64,000 bases of DNA from Candidatus Poribacteria bacterium. GTDB taxonomy: Bacteria > Poribacteria > WGA-4E > WGA-3G. Below are positions 39,905 through 50,510 of the stretch, in pieces. The notes under the pieces are model-generated. The model did not search any database, was not told the origin of the DNA, and saw only the letters and a list, made by a program, of their open reading frames with translations. Location: contig JAAXGN010000154.1 of assembly GCA_012267415.1 (NCBI GenBank), forward strand, positions 51,734 to 115,733. The letters are read 5' to 3'. Made by a program: the position numbers and the translations under genes. Positions within the stretch are counted from its first letter, which is position 1. Every line of letters begins with the position of its first letter.

Positions 39905-42900
39905 TTATCGATTATCCTGTATCTCGTCAATTTTCAGATCAGGGATAGGTTTTCCATCAGTGTCAGTAATGCGGAAGTAGAAACCCCAACTCAACTCTTC
40001 ATTACAGATTTTGACAAGGATGGTGTTTTTCCCTGCCTTGAGCGTAACTGGAATGGTTTCGTTATCAACTTTCGCCCAACGATATTCTGGAAATGCATAC
40101 ACCTCTTTGCCGTTAAGCCAGATTTTACTCTGGTCATCGCTGCCGAAGCGGAACTGTACCTCCCTTTCATCAGGAGAGTTTACCGTTACCCATGCATAAG
40201 AAACGAGCCAATCTTTATTCCGACCAAAGTCAATAAAACCGTTGAATGTCTCATCTGTTGATTTTTGCCATTTTACCTTACGTTCTTCACCATCGGCAAC
40301 CCCATCATATTCTGCTGTTAAATCAATTTCTGTAGCATCTTCTGTAATATAAGCGGTGTCATATCCGATTCCGCTTGTGTTATCAAAAGGACCCAGCACT
40401 AACCACTGCTTTTCATGGATAATTCCGGTTTTTAGTATTTCTTCCATTGCTTTGTCTTGCATGTCGTTTTTGCTGTAGTATTCAACCATACCGAGAACAG
40501 CATCCAAGTGGAATACGGGTTCAGGAGGTGTAGCACTGAGCAACTCATCTTCAGACTTATATGTCAGGTCATCGAACGGCATACCGTCGTCATCGGTTAT
40601 TCGGAAATAGAAACCCCACCCTTGTGATGCGTTACATACTTTCACAAGGATAGTGTTTTCTCCCTGCTTGAGTTTGACAGGAAAGTTGTATCGGTCAATT
40701 CTTTCAGCACTTGTTCTGTCGTGTTTATATTCCTGTTTTCCGTTAAACCATACGGTGCCTTGATCATCACTATCAAAGCGGATGGTAACGTCCCGTTCAT
40801 CAGGGGAGACAACGATAGCCCAAAAATATGCAGCACTGCCATCGGTCGGGTCAGTAAAATTGTAATGTCCATCTAAAGACCTATATTCTGATTTTTTCCA
40901 ACTGATGAGTCCATCTTTCCCGTAGTATTCTGCTGTCGGATCAATCTGCGTTGTTTCCTCAGGGATAAAGGCATTTACATGTGCTCTGGAATCTATATTG
41001 TGAAAGGATTCAAGGACAATCCATCGGTTTTCAGGCACAAACCCACCTTTCATGACATAACTTTCTGCGGTTTTCGGCATACCTTTCTCACTATAGAATT
41101 GTGCAACCATGCGGTGTCCATTTGCCCATTTGCTGAATTCTGATTTCGGAATTGTGTCAATAAGATTATCAAGGAATTGTCTGTATTGCTCATTGTCTTT
41201 AAGTTTATCGCCAGCATCGAGAACACCTTTCCAAACGTAATCAGTTGTAGATACGGAAGTTACAGTACTAAACGCATATCCGTAGAATTTGAGCGCGTCA
41301 TCATATAATTCGTTAGCAATACATGCCCGACCAACTAATGAAGGATAGTGATAACTCACATAGGAATAGCCTTGTAGGGCGCGTTTTGCGAATTTTAGTG
41401 CCACTTCCGGATAGAGGCCTTTATTAAGGAGTTCTTCCGCAAAATTACGGTGACTATATGCGTTCGTTGTGCGACTCATCTCTCTCTCACGGATTTGTAT
41501 CCACCGATCATAAGCAAGTTTTGATTTTTCAGTATCCTCTAACTTTTTATAGGTTTCAGCCATAAGCTGATGCATGAAGGCGCGACTCTCCATTCTGGGT
41601 TTGAACTCTTCAAGGACAGCGATGCGTTTTTCTTCTTGTCCATCATCACTATAGAGACCTGCAATTGCCCGGACTGCTGATTCGTGGTTGCTCTGTGAGA
41701 GGGGTGCATCCAATGCCTGCCGATATAGCTTTTCGGCATCGGACACCCTATCCGATTTCAGATAGGACTTTGCCAATACGTCGTAATAGTTGTATGAAGT
41801 CGGTTTTAGTTCAAGAGCCTTTTCGTAAGCAGCGGTTGCCTTTGCTAAATTCTCATTCTCTGTCGTCTCAAATATTGGACGTGTATAGGTTTCAAGTTTG
41901 GTATCACCGACTAACTTTCCACTGTTATTGTTAGGTGAAGAATCAGTAATAACGCCTTCTCCTTCGCTATTATTACTGGCTTCATCAAATTTCCAGTATC
42001 CGACTAAACCGGGTTCATCGCCGTTGAGTTGTCTATTCATGTCTGCGCGAATCTGTTCCTTCGTGCGTGCGATGTTCCAGATACGCACCTCATCAATTTG
42101 CCCAACGTATGTCAATTGTGATTTTGGATCATCCCAATGCATCCAACCAAACCTGAACGGTAGTTTACTCTTATGTATGCTATCTGCTCCACGATAACTA
42201 CTTTTGCCAATTTCTCTACCATCAACGAACAGTTTCAAATGGTCTTTTTTAGTATCAATGACTGCTGCAATGTGGTGCCATTGGTTAAGTTCTACGGTAT
42301 TGGTAGGTGAGCTGTAGGATACAAAACTTTTACCTTCAGGTGCAGATGTGATTCTAATTTTTCCACCCTCTACTAATTGCATGAGGAAACTTCGCGCATT
42401 AGGGTCCTGTTTTTGCTCATCAGTCTTTAAGATTATGCGGGTGTATTCATTTGGGTATCCAGTAGGTTTGATCCAAGCAGACACTGTCATCTGTTCTGTG
42501 ATGTTATTTAGCGTTTCGCTGTCTGCTATTGAGACGTAACTCCTTTCGCCGGTCAGCGTTAGTGCTGTACCTTCAATTACTTCACCTGTTTCGCGTTTTT
42601 CTATCGGTAATTTGGCATATAGGTCGCCTGTTTTTTTGTACCATTCCGCTTTTTCAGGCTTGAGCGATATCATTTTTTCATACTGAGCAATCGCTTCTTT
42701 ATGTTTTCCTGCCGATTCATAATTCTGCGCAAGTTTCAGACGAAGACTGGTATCCTCAGGATTTTTCTCAACTTTTGCGAGTTGTTCTGGGATCCATTTT
42801 TCAAAGAGTTTTCCCTCTTTAGCGATCTTACGTATTTCGGATTGCGCATTCACGCTGCCGTCACTTGGCACGGATCGGTATGCCTCAACAGCATCTTTGT

Positions 42901-45900
42901 AACGTTTCATTTTGTGATAGTTCTTTGCAAGCAGTTCATACAGTGTGTCCTTCATGTAAGTGCCACCGTATCTACTACTCTCTTCAATTGCTAATTTAGT
43001 CAGGTTTATTGATGCGTCGTGCAACGCATTCTCATAACAGAAGGTTGCAAGTCCAGCCAGATACCACATATCCTGACTGTTTCTGCTTGTTTCCAGAGCA
43101 CGATCAGCTTTCTTAATCATCTCTTTAAATGCATCAGTCTGTTTGTCTTTTTCAAAGGCAACCGCTGCATAGTAGAAGTTGAAAACATTATCTGATTGTG
43201 CTTTACTCAATTTTTGATATGCCTCACCTGCTTTCTTATAGTCTTCCTCATCCCAATAGATATTTGCGAGTACTGAAAGAGATGAAACATCATCAGGTTT
43301 CTCTTCAAGTTTAGTTTCATAACGTGTTTTCAGTTCATCAAGTTTGTTTTGATCCTTAAATGCGTTGATCAAAGTCTCGCGTGAAGAATCAGCATCGGAC
43401 TCAACTGACACACCTACGGATTGGTACATAATTGATCTAACGGATGTATCTTTACTTGCTTCATTTTCGTAGGTTTCCAGCACTTTATCGGTATCACCGA
43501 GTTTTACTTGGATCTTGAGAATGTTATCTGCGATGTTGCTTTGCTCATAGGGGCTGGTTGTCATATTCTGTGCTTTCTTATAAGCCTCAATGGCTTTCTC
43601 TGATTCGCCTCTATTGTTAAGGTTCTCTGCCCATATTTTTTGCATCTCCAAGGTGATAGTGCCTTCTTCTTCTGCTTGCTGCAGTTTTTCGTCTAAAATC
43701 CCTTGGAGACGGTATAGGCTTATGATTTGCCGTTCGGTGTTTCGTCGCTCGTACTCTGAAGGTGTAAATTGAATAGCATTTCTGTATGCTTTTTCGACGT
43801 TTGGCATGTCGTCTTTGAGAAAATAGAGTTGTGCCATCTGGAGGTAAGTTTGCCTATCTCCCGGTGCAAGTTCAGTTGCTTTCTCATAGGTAGCGATAGC
43901 ATCATCTATCTTATCGTTATTTGCGTAATACTTTGCAAGTCGGATGTGATGGACGCTACTATCGGGGTCGGCTTCAATGTATTTTAGGGTAAGTTGCAGT
44001 GCCTCATCCTTTTTCCCAGCATCTTGAAGACTGTTAACCATTCCGTCTTGATATTTTGTGTTTTCTGGGTCGGCATCAAGCAATTCAGACCAGGTTTCAT
44101 TGGCTTTATCGTGCTGGTTATTTCGTGAATATAAGGCAGCAAGTTGTGCCCGAGATTCAAAGTCTTCTGGCATCTCTTTTCTGATCTTCTCGTATACACC
44201 AATTGCTTTGTTAACCTGATTACGTTGCGCGAACTCTTGTGCCATAGCTCGCTGCATGCTTACGCTCATATCTTGTAAGTTTTCGGTAATCTGTTCCTGC
44301 GTATTTAGATCGCCTCGTTGCTGTTTGATCTGCATTATCCTATCTTGTGAATAATCACGGTCATAGGAGGAGGCATCAAGATCGTTGATAATTTCAGTAA
44401 AGATAGTCTCTGCATCATCCCACATTTTATGGGTCATATAGGTCGATCCAAGACTTCTCTTCTGATAGATACTGCTTAGACTACCTCTCATTGCCTGGAA
44501 AGTTCCCATCTTGCGAAATGCGTTCTGTGCTTTTTCTAACTCATCTCTCTTTGCATAAGCTTCAGCGAGTTTCTTGTAACATTCTTGAAGATCCCAAGAA
44601 TTGTTGCGTTCAAGCTTTTCAGCTACCGCTTCCAAAATACGAAATTGGAGTTTATATCCGCCAGCTTCTTCAGCCGATTTAGCGAGGTCGTAGAGCCACT
44701 GTTTATTCACAGTCTCCAGTGATGAATCGATGATCTGATTGACATGAGTGCTTGCGCCATCAGTATCTTCTGCCTTTAGTTTTAGATTTGCAGCGAGATA
44801 CAGCAGCTTCGTATCTTTAGGAGATTCTGCGAGTTTAGCATCATATTCCGCTATAAAACTATCTAACTTGTCATCTTCCTGATAGAGTTCAGCAAGTTTT
44901 TGTACATACAAGAATGTTTCAACTAAAGAGATGTTTGGATTGGTTGAATCGTTTTTGTCAACAGCTTCAACCTGTTCACGTAAGTATTGGATAGCTTTGT
45001 CGCGTTGCTCTGCTTCTTCAAGATACTTTGCAATTTTCAATACAAACTCCGACTGATTTAGTGATGTTTTCTTTTTTTCATGCATTTCGGTTAAGTATTG
45101 AATTGCTTTATCTACGTCACCGGCTGCGACATAAGCATCAGCTAAGTCTTGATGTATATAATCCCAACTGGGATGGACCTTTATAATTTTCTTGAAGATC
45201 TCGATTGCGTCATCGTATTTTTCTTCCTTTATACATCTGCGTCCAACGGTTGCGGTCATGTCACTGCCGGCGTATTTTCCGACAGGATCAATCATCTCTT
45301 TTACAAGCGTTATAAGCTCATCAAATCTGTCTGCAGCGACGAAAGCATCAATCGCATTTTTGTAATTGTATCCGAGTGCGCTTGAATCGTTTTTAAGAAG
45401 TATGAGATATTCGGGTATTACATCAACAGCCTTTCCATTTCGTTCCATCATCTGGATGTAACGCAACCGGACCATATCGTCTTTTGGTTGTAATTTCAGT
45501 GCAGCTTTAAACCCTTCTGCAGCTTGGCTGAACTTATTCGTTCCCTCATAATACATTGCTAATCGGAGTTGTGCTTGAAACGAGTCGGGGTTATTCTTGG
45601 CATCAGCGATGAACTTGTTTTCCCGTTCTTTCATACTATTGGATCGGTTCGCAAGACTTGTTGCCTGCTGGAAATAGTACGAATACATCATACGTCCGGA
45701 TCGGTCTGGACGGCTTGCGAAACGTAGTGCGCGTTCGGCGAGGAGTGAAGCATCCTGTCCTCTACCCAGATTATTCAGATGCTGTCCCAATTGAATTAAG
45801 AAGTTCGGGTTCCGTTGCACCATCGCTAATGACATGGCTTTTTTCGCTGCGGCGATAGCATATTGCGTGAAACCTGCATCCCGAAGTTTCTGTGAGTATT

Positions 45901-48900
45901 GATAGAGTTCTGTTGCACCTGTTGGTGAGCTCAGCAGTTTTGACATTAACTCACGTATCGCAATCGTATCTCCAGTATGAATGGCGATCTGCAGCAAGAG
46001 GTCTTGGTATTGCTTCCGATTTCTGGGTTCCGTTGCGACAAGGTTTTTAAGCAGTTCTGTTGCTTCTTTATGTTTCGCTGTCTGGATAGACGCGAGAGCA
46101 GTGTTGAGTTTCAGTGTCAGATCATCGGGGAATTCTTGTTGTAGGACTGTTAGCACCTGTTGTGCTTCATCCTGTTTTTCGTCCCACCAGTAGCAGTAGC
46201 TGAGTGCCAATGCGGGGAAAATCCGATTTCTACCTTCAGTTGTTTCAAATTTGGTCTGTAATTTGGTAAGTAACACCTGTTGTTGATCCCGCAACCAAAA
46301 TTCTCGGAAGATAGATTGTAGATAGTTGAGACGACCACCATTGAAATAAGCTGTTGGAGCAGGATAACTGGTCTGAATTGGTCTATAACCACCATAATAG
46401 TAAGAGGTTTGTGCCAGTGCAGCGACCCGTCTGGGATTAATCTTTGTGGGTTTTGTCCGTTCACAAAATGTCCAGAAAAGCTCTACTGCTTTTTCCAAGT
46501 TACCTTTTTTAATATATTCGGTTGTGAGACTCGAAAACAGTCGTCTATATTCATACTGTTTTTTCTGTGGGGGTGTGGGTAAATTAACAAGTATCCGCTC
46601 AGCGGTATCAAATTTATTAATGAGATCAAAAGCTGCGACCAATTCAAAACCTGCGTTAATATCGGTCACCTTTGCATCTTCAATTTCGCTCAATAGTTTT
46701 TCTGCATCTTCTTTTTTGTCTTTGCGGTAAAGTATCTGTGCATATTCAGCTATGTAAGCAAGTCGTGATATGTCGTCTATCCCCGGCATGTCCTTGAGTG
46801 ATGTTTTCAATGTTTCATAATCGGGGTTTTCTTCTATGATGCGATGTAATCTAAGTGGTTGGTATGAAGAATCGTTTGGTGATATTTCAACTAATTTGTC
46901 AATAGTTTGCTTCGCTTTGTCATCAAATTGGACCAGCGTATAAAGTTTCACCAGGATTTCAAGTATCTTAACATCCGTAGGATTTGCATCAGCCTTGTCT
47001 TCAAAATGTTTGATGAGTTCTGGCAGTTTCCCTTGCGTTTGTGCGATAGTGGTTAATTGCACGAGTGCGCCGGATTGTGCTTCCTCAAAATCCTTCGGCA
47101 TCCATGGCATACTTGCTCCCGCAAAATTCGGTCTGCTCTGTATCGTACCAACGCTGTTGCGTGATATTTTAAATTTGTTTCGTTCAATTCCAGGGACTGA
47201 AGAGGTAAGGAAGATTGATGGTTGATTTGACTTCCTCTTTGTAGTACCTCCGATGGGTTCGGTCATCTCAAGGATTCGGTGGAAATATGTTTTTGCACGG
47301 TCAGGTTCATTCATTCCAACTAACATCACACCCAAGCGATATAGGGGTAGATGTGCGTCCGTTCCACTGATTTTCTCTGATGCGCGGTCAAGTACAAGAA
47401 ATGCCTCTTCTGATAGTCCGTGCCGTAACAACAGTGCTGCGAGTTTTACTTCTGCCTCAAGCGTCTGGTTTTTTGCGTGAAGTAGTTTCGTCCAGGCTTG
47501 AATTGCTTCCTGTTCACGTCCCGCATCAAACAACAGCTCTCCGAGTCTACGTTGATGTGCATAGTCAGGATCAACCTTGACCAGTCGTTGTTGATATGTC
47601 AGAGCGTCCTGCAGGTCACCTAATTCCATGCTTATTTGAACAAGGTGTATTAAGAGTTCTGAATTTTCGCGTTGTCTGTTTAGTGCTTGTGCTAATTGGA
47701 AGCGAGCACTGGGTAGGTCTCCCTCAAGTCGGTGAAGTTCGGCAAGTGCGAGGACAGGTGCTACACCCACGGTGCTTGACTTCGCCATCTGCTTAAGTCT
47801 CTCTTCAAATTCACCGCGTCTGCCGAGGTCGTAATACACCTCTGAGAGGGGTTTGACAAAAGTGAGTTTGTCGTTAATATTATCGCTCAATTCCCAACAA
47901 CGCCAATACTGGGCTAGGGATTGCTGCAGTTTTCCTGCAAGTTTATAGATAGCAGCCAATTCACTGCGGATGTCAATTGCTTCTGGACGTAAACGTACTG
48001 CTTGTTTCAAACTATCAATAGCAGTTTCATATTCTCCAGATTGCTTTGCAACCTGTGCAAGCAATTGGTGTCCTTCAGGATTACGCGGACTATGTGCGAT
48101 AACCTGTTTTGCTGCAGTCGTTGCTGCCTCAAAGTCCAATACATTCAGGTATGACTTTGCAATGTTTGCGTGATATTCGCGAGCATTTGCGCTATCCAGT
48201 TCAATCAGCTGCATATAGACAGCGTTAGAATCATCACGTCTACCTTGTCTGTGGTAGACTTCCGCGAGCCACCGGTTGACACCGATATCATCTGGTTGTT
48301 GTTCCTTAGCTTTTAGGAGGACTTCAAGTGCATAAGTAACGTTTCCTAACCGAAGGTACATTTTGGCAAGTTGTTTGTGAAGGGTGAAAAGATTATCCTG
48401 AGACGATCCTGTTTTTTCGAGTTCGGTTTCAAGTTCTTCTATTTTTTCGTGTAGCGTCCCTTGTCGTCTGTAGAGTTCAATCCTCTTGTCATCCATCTTT
48501 TCTGCGAAAAACGCGTTCGGAGCTAGTTCCATTGCTTTCGTGAATTCTTTTAGTGCGTCTTCATATTCACTGTTCTCCATGAGTTGTTTTGCCAATGCTT
48601 CACGATAGCGATATTCATCAGGCATTAACTCCACGGCTTTTCGGGTTGCAGTAACGGCTTCAGTTTTGAATTTCTTTGCATTGAGTAGTTCCGCCAACTG
48701 GTTATAATTCTGTGCAGTGTTTAACTCACCAGCAACCATCCGATTCCACGTTTCAAGTGCCTTTTCACGATCACCTTGACGAAAATAGAAATCACCAAAA
48801 TATTCAATGAAATCGAGGTTTTTTGGTGCAAGGGAGATTGCTTTCTCATACTGTGTAACAGCATCTTCAATCCATTCGTGTCCTGCATATATCTCAGCAA

Positions 48901-50143
48901 GAATGAGGTGTGTGCTTGGATTTTTCGGATCACGTTCAATCATTTTCTGATATACGGATTTTGCCTTGTCTTGATCTCCAATTTGCAGATACAACTCCCC
49001 GAGTTCACGGTAGATACCGAAATCATCCGGGTCCTGTTCACTAAGGACTTCGTATTCGGCTGCTGCCAGCTCATATTTTTCTGCGTTGCGGAGAGAAGCG
49101 ATCAGGTTTAGACGTAGGTTTGCGTCAGTCGGTGCGAGTTCTAACCCTTTGCGATACGTCTTCATCCCTTCTTCAAGCTGTTGATTCTCAATATAAGCTG
49201 CTGCGAGTAGTCCGATAAGTTCCGGTTCATTCGGTGTTGCTTCAAGTTTTTTCTGATAGTATTCTATGAGTGCTTCCCAATTACTGTCGGCTGCGAAGAT
49301 ACCGATGATACGGTGTTGTAAGTCTTTGCGTAGCCAGTTGCCGGGAGCCGTTAGAGAGAGTGCTTCGTCATAATGTTGTATCGCTTTTTCAAAGTCACCT
49401 TTCGCTTCGTGTATATTACCGATTTCCCTACGACTTAAACAGACGCGATAGGGTTCATCCTTTTTCAACTGAATGATTGCTTCGTGTTGTGCGATTGCTT
49501 GTTCGAAGAGTTCCTGTTCTCGGAATAGGTCAGCAAGTTCAATCCGTGCGAATATGTCATCAGGATCAAGTTCAGATATTTTTTTCCATGCTTGGATCGC
49601 TTCGTCAACTTTATCGCGACTAAAATATGCGTTTCCGAGTGCTTTATATATTGCCGTTAACTCTTCAGGTGGGACATTCTGTGCTTGTTCAGACAGTGAT
49701 GCTGCCTTCGTCAACTCTTGGATTGCATCCTCGTGTTGTCGTAGTGTGGCATACATCTGTCCTAATGCGACGTGTGGATAGTATTTGTTCGGTGCCAGTT
49801 CAACGGCGCGTTGATATGTTGAAAGTGCTTCAGTATCTTTACCGAGTCGTTTGTAGATGTGTCCTAAGATGAGTTGGAGGTTAGCATCGTTTGGTTTTGC
49901 TTGTACTTCAGCCTGATAATCGCTGACCAGTGCCTCTAACCCAGCATTTTCCAAGTAGAACTGGTAGACGCGGTCAAATGTACTACCTTCTTTTGGCTTC
50001 CGCGTCAGCATTAACTTGTATCGTTGGATGATTTGCTCATCGCTGGTTAGATCTTGTGCAAGAGTGAATGGTGTAATATAGAAAGTTAAAACAGAGATAC
50101 AAAACAGAGAAACGGCAAATAATTTCTTTTCTCGTCTGAACAT
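39905..50143 (-). CDS. giant exported TPR repeat protein with internal LamG domain and C-terminal beta-sandwich modules
   Basis: 3412 aa single ORF; many TPR units (LGHIYKRLGKDTEALSTYQRAVELAPN etc.); internal LamG (LTGERSYVSIADSETLNNITEQMTVSAWIKP...IDEVRIWNIARTKEQI); two C-terminal copies of VRFDSDDQGTVWFNGK...NTILVKVCN..WGFYFRITD. Confidence 0.9.
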   Translation of the reverse strand: MFRREKKLFAVSLFCISVLTFYITPFTLAQDLTSDEQIIQRYKLMLTRKPKEGSTFDRVYQFYLENAGLEALVSDYQAEVQAKPNDANLQLILGHIYKRLGKDTEALSTYQRAVELAPNKYYPHVALGQMYATLRQHEDAIQELTKAASLSEQAQNVPPEELTAIYKALGNAYFSRDKVDEAIQAWKKISELDPDDIFARIELADLFREQELFEQAIAQHEAIIQLKKDEPYRVCLSRREIGNIHEAKGDFEKAIQHYDEALSLTAPGNWLRKDLQHRIIGIFAADSNWEALIEYYQKKLEATPNEPELIGLLAAAYIENQQLEEGMKTYRKGLELAPTDANLRLNLIASLRNAEKYELAAAEYEVLSEQDPDDFGIYRELGELYLQIGDQDKAKSVYQKMIERDPKNPSTHLILAEIYAGHEWIEDAVTQYEKAISLAPKNLDFIEYFGDFYFRQGDREKALETWNRMVAGELNTAQNYNQLAELLNAKKFKTEAVTATRKAVELMPDEYRYREALAKQLMENSEYEDALKEFTKAMELAPNAFFAEKMDDKRIELYRRQGTLHEKIEELETELEKTGSSQDNLFTLHKQLAKMYLRLGNVTYALEVLLKAKEQQPDDIGVNRWLAEVYHRQGRRDDSNAVYMQLIELDSANAREYHANIAKSYLNVLDFEAATTAAKQVIAHSPRNPEGHQLLAQVAKQSGEYETAIDSLKQAVRLRPEAIDIRSELAAIYKLAGKLQQSLAQYWRCWELSDNINDKLTFVKPLSEVYYDLGRRGEFEERLKQMAKSSTVGVAPVLALAELHRLEGDLPSARFQLAQALNRQRENSELLIHLVQISMELGDLQDALTYQQRLVKVDPDYAHQRRLGELLFDAGREQEAIQAWTKLLHAKNQTLEAEVKLAALLLRHGLSEEAFLVLDRASEKISGTDAHLPLYRLGVMLVGMNEPDRAKTYFHRILEMTEPIGGTTKRKSNQPSIFLTSSVPGIERNKFKISRNSVGTIQSRPNFAGASMPWMPKDFEEAQSGALVQLTTIAQTQGKLPELIKHFEDKADANPTDVKILEILVKLYTLVQFDDKAKQTIDKLVEISPNDSSYQPLRLHRIIEENPDYETLKTSLKDMPGIDDISRLAYIAEYAQILYRKDKKEDAEKLLSEIEDAKVTDINAGFELVAAFDLINKFDTAERILVNLPTPPQKKQYEYRRLFSSLTTEYIKKGNLEKAVELFWTFCERTKPTKINPRRVAALAQTSYYYGGYRPIQTSYPAPTAYFNGGRLNYLQSIFREFWLRDQQQVLLTKLQTKFETTEGRNRIFPALALSYCYWWDEKQDEAQQVLTVLQQEFPDDLTLKLNTALASIQTAKHKEATELLKNLVATEPRNRKQYQDLLLQIAIHTGDTIAIRELMSKLLSSPTGATELYQYSQKLRDAGFTQYAIAAAKKAMSLAMVQRNPNFLIQLGQHLNNLGRGQDASLLAERALRFASRPDRSGRMMYSYYFQQATSLANRSNSMKERENKFIADAKNNPDSFQAQLRLAMYYEGTNKFSQAAEGFKAALKLQPKDDMVRLRYIQMMERNGKAVDVIPEYLILLKNDSSALGYNYKNAIDAFVAADRFDELITLVKEMIDPVGKYAGSDMTATVGRRCIKEEKYDDAIEIFKKIIKVHPSWDYIHQDLADAYVAAGDVDKAIQYLTEMHEKKKTSLNQSEFVLKIAKYLEEAEQRDKAIQYLREQVEAVDKNDSTNPNISLVETFLYVQKLAELYQEDDKLDSFIAEYDAKLAESPKDTKLLYLAANLKLKAEDTDGASTHVNQIIDSSLETVNKQWLYDLAKSAEEAGGYKLQFRILEAVAEKLERNNSWDLQECYKKLAEAYAKRDELEKAQNAFRKMGTFQAMRGSLSSIYQKRSLGSTYMTHKMWDDAETIFTEIINDLDASSYDRDYSQDRIMQIKQQRGDLNTQEQITENLQDMSVSMQRAMAQEFAQRNQVNKAIGVYEKIRKEMPEDFESRAQLAALYSRNNQHDKANETWSELLDADPENTKYQDGMVNSLQDAGKKDEALQLTLKYIEADPDSSVHHIRLAKYYANNDKIDDAIATYEKATELAPGDRQTYLQMAQLYFLKDDMPNVEKAYRNAIQFTPSEYERRNTERQIISLYRLQGILDEKLQQAEEEGTITLEMQKIWAENLNNRGESEKAIEAYKKAQNMTTSPYEQSNIADNILKIQVKLGDTDKVLETYENEASKDTSVRSIMYQSVGVSVESDADSSRETLINAFKDQNKLDELKTRYETKLEEKPDDVSSLSVLANIYWDEEDYKKAGEAYQKLSKAQSDNVFNFYYAAVAFEKDKQTDAFKEMIKKADRALETSRNSQDMWYLAGLATFCYENALHDASINLTKLAIEESSRYGGTYMKDTLYELLAKNYHKMKRYKDAVEAYRSVPSDGSVNAQSEIRKIAKEGKLFEKWIPEQLAKVEKNPEDTSLRLKLAQNYESAGKHKEAIAQYEKMISLKPEKAEWYKKTGDLYAKLPIEKRETGEVIEGTALTLTGERSYVSIADSETLNNITEQMTVSAWIKPTGYPNEYTRIILKTDEQKQDPNARSFLMQLVEGGKIRITSAPEGKSFVSYSSPTNTVELNQWHHIAAVIDTKKDHLKLFVDGREIGKSSYRGADSIHKSKLPFRFGWMHWDDPKSQLTYVGQIDEVRIWNIARTKEQIRADMNRQLNGDEPGLVGYWKFDEASNNSEGEGVITDSSPNNNSGKLVGDTKLETYTRPIFETTENENLAKATAAYEKALELKPTSYNYYDVLAKSYLKSDRVSDAEKLYRQALDAPLSQSNHESAVRAIAGLYSDDGQEEKRIAVLEEFKPRMESRAFMHQLMAETYKKLEDTEKSKLAYDRWIQIREREMSRTTNAYSHRNFAEELLNKGLYPEVALKFAKRALQGYSYVSYHYPSLVGRACIANELYDDALKFYGYAFSTVTSVSTTDYVWKGVLDAGDKLKDNEQYRQFLDNLIDTIPKSEFSKWANGHRMVAQFYSEKGMPKTAESYVMKGGFVPENRWIVLESFHNIDSRAHVNAFIPEETTQIDPTAEYYGKDGLISWKKSEYRSLDGHYNFTDPTDGSAAYFWAIVVSPDERDVTIRFDSDDQGTVWFNGKQEYKHDRTSAERIDRYNFPVKLKQGENTILVKVCNASQGWGFYFRITDDDGMPFDDLTYKSEDELLSATPPEPVFHLDAVLGMVEYYSKNDMQDKAMEEILKTGIIHEKQWLVLGPFDNTSGIGYDTAYITEDATEIDLTAEYDGVADGEERKVKWQKSTDETFNGFIDFGRNKDWLVSYAWVTVNSPDEREVQFRFGSDDQSKIWLNGKEVYAFPEYRWAKVDNETIPVTLKAGKNTILVKICNEELSWGFYFRITDTDGKPIPDLKIDEIQDNR

Positions 50144-50337
50144 TCAATATCCTCCGAGTGGAAATAAGCAGATGTGAATAGTTATCTGTTTAAACTAAAA
50201 TGCAATCATTTACATCAAATTAATATTATTACGACTTGTGTTAGTTAACTATTTGTTTGGTTGTCTTCACAGTTATGGGATTTAAATTATAAACATATTG
50301 TCCCTAATGGAGATTAAAATAAGTGTTCAGGTAATTT

Positions 50338-50463
50338 CGATTTTCCCAGGCCGGTAGGTGCGATATCCTTATCGCACCGGGTCCTACGCGGCACCTCCCG
50401 AAAAAGCGTATTGGGCAAATCCGGTGCGATAAGGATATCGCACCTACCGGCCTGGGAAAAATC
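50338..50463. repeat. MITE/BIME-like long inverted repeat (copy 3)
   Basis: CGATTTTCCCAGGCCGGTAGGTGCGATATCCTTATCGCACCGG ... CCGGTGCGATAAGGATATCGCACCTACCGGCCTGGGAAAAATCG. Confidence 0.8.
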
Positions 50464-50510
50464 GGTTTTTACCCTATTAATTACTTAATCTTCATACGGG
50501 ACTAAAGAAC

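Noticed and set aside
41665-49872. Numerous 60-110 aa plus-strand ORFs across the giant TPR gene
   Set aside because: Antisense shadow ORFs of a strongly supported 3412-aa coding frame.
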